From Wurfbainia villosa (taxonomy: Eukaryota; Streptophyta; Magnoliopsida; Zingiberales; Zingiberaceae), in contig CM046008.1 in assembly GCA_025175895.1 (NCBI GenBank), forward strand, positions 23,763,255 to 23,827,254: a stretch of 64,000 nucleotides of DNA. Reading direction: 5' to 3'. The translations under genes were made by a program, and so were the position numbers. This document shows, in pieces, positions 58,701-64,000 of the stretch (position 1 is its first letter; the number at the start of each line of letters is the position of its first letter). The notes below the pieces were generated by a model, which saw only the letters and a list, made by a program, of their open reading frames with translations, was not told where the DNA came from and did no database searches.

Positions 58701-58902
58701 TTTATGTTACTGTTCAATTACTTAAGAACTCATGAATGACTCTTTATGTTATGCAAGTTAGAAATGTGACAAGACATGTTAACATGCTGATTATGAATAT
58801 GATATGTGACGCATGTGCAAAAGAAGATTTAAGTTATGATAACATGTAAAAAAAAACAGTAAAGTAGCGCCGCCCTGAGAGCAGATAAGGGCGGGCGTTA
58901 CA
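55727..58902 (+). mobile_element. Element E: solo LTR inserted in element D integrase
   Basis: TGTAACGCCCGTAAAAATTC at the start, GGGCGGGCGTTACA at the end, 3176 bp, flanked by AGCTT on both sides (55722-55726, 58903-58907). No internal domain. The first about 450 bp and the terminal 100 bp resemble the LTR of D, so it is a cousin family. The middle is filled with different tandem arrays. Unequal recombination between the two LTRs of a complete insertion is the usual origin. Confidence 0.93.
56390..58220 (+). repeat. Tandem arrays inside solo LTR E
   Basis: Four blocks: about 120-bp units with ATGTTTCGGCCAACCAA (56390-56850); about 58-bp units with GATGAACATGTTTTATGATT (56880-57220); units with GGAGATGCTTCCCTTTCAAG (57290-57850); and three copies of an about 118-bp unit (57903-58250). 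Confidence 0.8.
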
Positions 58903-58907
58903 AGCTT

Positions 58908-59637
58908 GCACCATGGATTTCAAAGGTAGCTGGTGCCGATACTTATGTTTGGCAGAATTCGCCTACAACAATAGCTACCAAGCTACTATCGGAATGACAC
59001 CCTACGAGACTCTATACGGGAGGAAATGTAGATCTCCTATATGCTGGTACGAGGGTGGTGAAAAGAAAGGGATGGGACTCTAGACAGACTTCATTGACGA
59101 CACCACCCGGGCTATCCAGAACATCCGTCAAAGAATTGAAACTGCTCAGAGCCAGCAAAAGAGCTATGCAGATATGCGGCGTAGACCGTTAGAATTCGAA
59201 GTCGGGGACCTGATATTCCTCAAGGTGGCCCCTATGAAGGGAGTGATGAGATTCGGAAGGAAGGGTAAGCTGAGTTCACGTTGTGGGACCGTATCCGATA
59301 TTGCAGAGGGTTAGCAAGGTAGCTTACAAGTTGGAGCTGCCTCAAGAGATGTCGGCTATCCACAACGTGTTCCATGTTTCGATGCTCAGGAAGTGCATTT
59401 CCAGTGTGAACCAAATGATCGAGCCACAAACAGTGCAATTTCAAGAGGACCTGAGTTATGAAAGTTGACCTATCCAGATACTCGACCGAGAAGTCAAGCG
59501 ACTAAGGAAAAAAGAGGTGCCCTTAGTAATATCAATGGTATGAAGAAGCTACCTGGGAACGCGAGGAGGACATGAAACAGAAGTAACCAGAATTGTTCTA
59601 AGTTTCGAGGACGAAACTTTTAAAAGGTATGAAGGAT
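58908..59637 (+). pseudogene. Element D integrase C-terminus and chromodomain
   Basis: After the duplicated AGCTT the integrase frame resumes without loss: FAYNNSYQATIGMTPYETLY, then the GPY region (FEVGDLIFLKVAPMKGVMRF; 59283-59468 GPYPILQRVSKVAYKLELPQ, FHVSMLRKC). A chromodomain relic follows (PIQILDREVKRLRKKEVPLV, then a W-E-E segment in shifted frame) to about 59590. Chromodomains of this type guide integration to histone-marked chromatin. Stops near 59082 and 59466 plus frameshifts near 59275 and 59530 inactivate it. Confidence 0.85.
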
Positions 59638-62515
59638 TGTAAAACACGTAAAATTTCTAGCAATTTTATAAGAATTTTTGGTTGATTATGATGGGCCTTA
59701 TGTGGGCTCTTTCAAAAATAAAAGAAAATGAGCCAAAAAGGATGCAAAGCCTAGGAATTGAACCCCAAACCTCTAGAGATAGCCAAGCCCTATAGATGCA
59801 TCCAATAACCAGAAGCCCAGCAAGGTTGTACTATTAGAGGAATATGGGAAATTATAGTTAGGGTTAAGGGAGACTAAGGGACTCTTCAAGTGAATAAATA
59901 GGGGAAATGAGGAGACATGAGTGATCAAATTGCTTTTCTCTCCTCTCATCTTCTTCCTCACCGAACCCTAAAGCTCCCCCCTTTTCATCCTTGTCCGAAA
60001 CTCATCCAAGCAAGAAGAAGGCTAGGTTTGGCTTCCCTTAGGTCATCTTCCAACTAAAAGCAAAGCGAAGGATGTAAGTATCCCCTCACCTGCATACAAG
60101 TATCTTTTCGATTGAAGTTGTTATGTCAAACTCTCCATGAACCATTCGGCCAAGTCCTTTACTTGAGTTTTCAATGAAGTTCCATGCCATACCTTGTATG
60201 TATATGATGATGTTAGGATGCTAGATGGATTAGGTTAAGAGTTTAACCCTAAAAGCCCCAAGGAACCATTCGGCCAAGTCCTTTACTTGAGTTTTCAATG
60301 AAGTTCTATGCCATACCTTGTATGTATATGATGATGTTAGGATGCTAGATGGATTAGGTTAAGAGTTTAACCCTAAAAGCCCCAAGGAACCATTCGACCA
60401 AGTCCTTTACTTGAGTTTTCAATGAAGTTGTATGCCATACCTTGTATGTATATGATGGTGTTAGGATGCTAGATGGATTAGGTTAAGAGTTTAACCCTAA
60501 AAGCCCCAAGGAACCATTCGGCCAAGTCCTTTACTTGAGTTTTCAATGAAGTTCTACGCCATACCTTGTATGTATATGATAACTTGTGATGTTAAATGAT
60601 GCCAGATGAAGATAACATGCTCTAGGTTAGGTTAACATGTGTTTTATGCTTTATGTGAGTTCATGATAACTTGTGATGTTAAATGATGCTAGATGAAGAT
60701 AACATGCTCTAGGTTAGGGTTGAAATGAGTCCATGCCATGTTTGATGTTAGAAGAAGATAAAATGTCCCATGCCATGCTTTATACGTTAAAGAATTAGCA
60801 TGTGTTTTAGTTAGACTATACATATACATAAGTTGTTTGGTGTTTAAAATTTTGATAGAGCTCCATGCAGTTTAGGTCACCCCATGTATACTTGCTCATG
60901 ATGCTTATGCCTTATGCCATGCCCTATATGTGTGTGATATTTATGATATGTTTATGAAGTGAAAGATGATATGTTTATGAAACGAAATATGATATGTGTT
61001 TATGAAATGAAATATGATATGGTTATGAAATGAAATATGATATGTTTATGAAGTGAAATATGATATGTTTATGAAATGGAATATGATGTGTTTATGAAAT
61101 AAAATATGATATGGTTATGAAATGAAATATGATATGTTTATGAAGTGAATATGATCTGTTTATGAAATGAAATATGATATGTTTATGAGATGAAATATGA
61201 TATGTTTATGAAATGAAATATGATATGTTATGATAAGAAGCATGTATGTATTTTACCTTCTGCATGGCTTGTACCAGGACCCTAACAAGGTCCAAAGGGA
61301 TGGACTCCTAAGTTGTCCTAGGCCGACGGACTAAGATCGGGCTTAGGATGGGCTTCTATGTTATGATTGCCCCTAGGTCGACGTACTAAGATCGGGCCTA
61401 GTATGGGATGGGCTCCCAGATGCCCTAGGCCGACGGACTAAGATCGGGCCTAGAATGGGCTTCTATGTTATGACGATGGCCCCTAGGTCGACGGACTAAG
61501 ATTGGGCCTAGTAACCTAGTAGGTTCGAGACTTGCTACCTCGGGTCTATATAGGGATGCGCGCTATGATGATGATGATGTGGTACAATGCTGGGCCCAAT
61601 ATGTTGAGAGTTATGTTCAAATACCTATGATATATGTTTTCGAAGAGCATCCTGCATATACCTTTATGTTATGATTGCTTATGTTATATATGTTACATGT
61701 TATGTTTGCTTATGTCATATATGTACATGATATGTTGCTTATGTTATATGTGTTGCATGTTATGTTTGCTTATGTTACATATGCTACATGTTATGTCTGC
61801 TTATGTTATATATGTTACATGTTATGTTTGCTTATGTCACATATGTTACATGATATGGTTGCTTATGATATATATGTTACATGGTATGTTTGCTTATGTC
61901 ATATATGTACATGATATGTTGCTTATGTTATATGTGTTGCATGTTATGTTTGCTTATGTCATATATGTACATGATATGTTGCTTATGTTATATGTGTTGC
62001 ATGTTATGTTTGCTTATGTTACATATGCTACATGTTATGTTTGCTTATGTCATATATGTTACATGTTATGTTTGCTTATATGTTATGAATGTTTACATGC
62101 TATGCTTAATGTCAATGTATGTGTTTTTGTGAGTAGGACAGGATCTTGCTAAGCCTATGTGCTTATAGTTTATGTTCCCTTGTACTGCAGATAAAGGTAA
62201 AGGGTGGATAAACTAAAGGGAGCAGCAGGAGGGGCAAGGTGTGTGTGGCAGTGGCATGGTGGAAGAGATCTGTTACGTCCCTTATGCATGTTTTGCTTAA
62301 GATGATTTGTTTATGGACTTGAATTAAGCACTAAGTACTTATGAAATAACGATCCATGCTCTCTGTTAAGAAGAAGTACCTATGAAATGACGATGCATGT
62401 TTATGTTTAAAAGAAAAAAAAATATCTAAAGTCTTCCGGTGTAAGTAGTACTATGTATGTATGTACGATCGCGTCGCGCCGCCCTTCCGGACCCTTGGAA
62501 GGGGCGGGCGTGACA
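59638..62515 (+). repeat. 3' LTR of element D
   Basis: 2878 bp; starts TGTAAAACACG (two changes from the 5' copy) and ends GGGCGGGCGTGACA. Carries the same 124-bp repeat starts (60142, 60266, 60390, 60514) and the same downstream arrays. Confidence 0.92.
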
Positions 62516-62520
62516 GGTGA

Positions 62521-62653
62521 AACTCGCTAATGCTCCATGTGCGAATTACTAAGTCCTGCATGACTTCAATGCACACATCAAATCCAATACAATCCTAACT
62601 TAAACCCTTTGCCACACACATCAAAACCACATCATAGGTTGATTGCTCTAACA
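62521..62653 (-). repeat. LTR of element C, right piece
   Basis: Continues the LTR broken at 48804 and ends GATTGCTCTAACA before a polypurine complement, parallel to the ends at 38416 and 45105. Confidence 0.82.
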
Positions 62654-64000
62654 ATCTCCCCCCTTTTGATGTGTGACAATCCGTTTAAGTTAGGTAAAAT
62701 AAATACATAAAGCATAAGGCAAGAATGCATGTAAATAAAAACATGAGTATCAAAACTCCCCCTTAAGACATGCTAAATTTTCCCTTTTAGCATGATTAAC
62801 TTAAACTTATCAATTCTCCCCATTTGACACCATCAAAAACATTGTCTAAATGTTATACACGCATGACATCAACCATAAAGGAAGAGAAAATAAAAAACCA
62901 AACAAAACCTGATAAAATCAGATTACTGTGCTCGTTCACAGTACATTAGTTGACAGAATCAGACTACCAGTCGGCTGACACTCAGTTTACAGATTTTCTG
63001 ATTTTCGAAGTCCAATTTTAGAAATGCATTAAAAATTCTAAGAAATTCGAAAAATCATGAAATTTTGAAAACCCTTTTCTTTTAAAGTCCTTTATTAGTT
63101 AAAAATGAGTTTTCATGAAAATTACTTATATTTTCAATGATTTACCAAAAATCCAAAAGTTTCAAAAACAACTAGTATTTGATCAAGTTTGTATCAATTT
63201 TAACACCTAGTTTTGCTTTATATTGTTTCAAAACATGATAACATAGATTTTAAAGTAAGGAATGGTTTTGAAAACATATGAAATATCCAACCATGATCTT
63301 TGGGCAATATGTCTATGAATTAAACATAAGCCTTCCCCATGATTGGTCAATTATTACTATTTTGATACTTTAAATGACCATCTAAATGCCATAGGCATTA
63401 GTGGACCATTAGTATCATCCTAACATCTCACCCATGCTAAGTTTTCAATCAAGGTTATCCTTATGGTGAGTGTGAGATGTTCCTAAAGGTATTTATATAC
63501 TTAACATTCAAATTCATGCAATTCTACACAAGGCTAAGTATCACACTAACATACCACATGATCATAAAACATATATGCATTGATTTCATATTATGATCAT
63601 GAAACAAGTGTATCAATCAATTTGTAATAATGAATTAGGTATAAAATCATGATAATAAGTCAAGTATCACCCAAAATATGATTTAAGCTATTTATGGGTG
63701 CATTATCATCGCCCAACACTATTTCAAAAATTAAGTCCCGATCATTCTAAGTCATAAGCATGTATCATTATTCAAATCAAGTATATGATTCTAACATTAT
63801 AATCATTTCATTCATCATGCTTATAAATTAAATTTCAATACCCACATCATCCTAAGTCAACCATATAATATGATATAAGTGAAATCCACTTATGGTTGAC
63901 TATCCTAGGGTTTTCCTAACCCTTAAGGATGGATTTAGGAACCCAATACAAGTTCTTTCCTATAGGGTTCACTAAATATTCCTTAGGGATCCATTTTCTA
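62654..64000 (-). other. Non-coding internal region of element C
   Basis: AT-rich, with the CTCCCCCTTAAG and TCTCCCCATTTGA words seen in A and B; one degenerate palindrome cluster near 62950-62985 (ACCAGTCGGCTGAC). The last 40 bases match the gag 3' end of A, so a gag gene should follow outside the window. Confidence 0.6.

Larger units (their letters stand above)
48805..62515 (+). mobile_element. Element D: full-length chromodomain Ty3/gypsy (Tekay/Del-like)
   Basis: LTRs 48805-51680 and 59638-62515, both TGTAA...TGACA, with perfect target duplication GGTGA (48800-48804 and 62516-62520). Internal order is gag, protease, RT, RNase H, integrase, chromodomain. The long LTR, the order and the chromodomain agree with the Tekay/Del chromoviruses. 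LTRs agree at roughly 98% by eye, yet the coding region has many stops and shifts. The integrase is split by solo LTR E. The polypurine tract before the 3' LTR (TTTTAAAAGGTATGAAGGAT) is impure. Confidence 0.93.
47724..64000 (-). mobile_element. Element C: third gag-only relative, interrupted, runs off the window
   Basis: Its 3' LTR is 47724-48804 plus 62521-62653 (element D inserted; GGTGA duplicated). Plus-strand ends are TGTTGGAACGTCGG and GATTGCTCTAACA, followed by polypurine complement ATCTCCCCCCTTTT. The internal region 62654-64000 is non-coding like that of A and B, and at the extreme end (63965-64000) reaches sequence matching the C-terminal gag boundary of A. It inserted into the gag relic of B; bases to the left are AAATA. 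Confidence 0.8.

Overview
The window looks like nuclear DNA of a flowering plant with a large, repeat-rich genome. The evidence is plant-type LTR retrotransposons of several Ty1/copia and Ty3/gypsy lineages, a spliced casein kinase I gene end with plant-like introns, and a fragment of nuclear 18S rDNA. LTR style (TGTTGGAATG copia ends, CTAGAGGGGGGGTGAATAG LTR ends) weakly suggests a monocot. There is no sign of bacterial, viral or organellar genes. Nearly every long open frame is transposon-derived; the only host gene I can support is the casein kinase I-like 3' half.

Layout. 1-3650: 5' end of a minus-strand copia element (gag start, primer site, 2.0-kb LTR). 3651-5534: gypsy-type LTR remnant. 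5535-6323: decayed RNase H relic. 6324-14550: a complete but dead copia element on the plus strand. About 16052-23769: a Tat/Retand-type gypsy element with gag, protease, RT, two RNase H regions, integrase relic and an antisense ORF, but no 3' LTR. 24475-26706: eight exons of a casein kinase I-like gene, all in frame to the stop codon. 28280-34868: a minus-strand gypsy element (CRM-like look) whose 3' LTR carries about 168 bp of 18S rDNA and whose 5' LTR is preceded by the pol end of another copy. 34869-36571: unassigned repeats.

36572-64000 is a nest. Three related gag-only elements (here A, B, C, all minus strand) are stacked. A (36697-43789, TSD AATAC) sits in an LTR of B (36572-47723). 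B is cut by C (from 47724 past the window end). C's LTR is split by a full-length chromodomain gypsy element D (48805-62515, TSD GGTGA). D's integrase is split by a related solo LTR E (55727-58902, TSD AGCTT). The chain B<C<D<E gives a relative order of events.

The least ordinary signals are: an array of about 15 short hairpins with covarying stems in the LTRs of A and B; sharply bounded divergent islands in A exactly where its relatives carry clusters of the palindrome CAGTCGACTG; the 18S rDNA patch in an LTR with microhomology at its edge; and the intact kinase exons directly abutting a truncated retroelement. All identities quoted are eye estimates; no alignment or database search was run.
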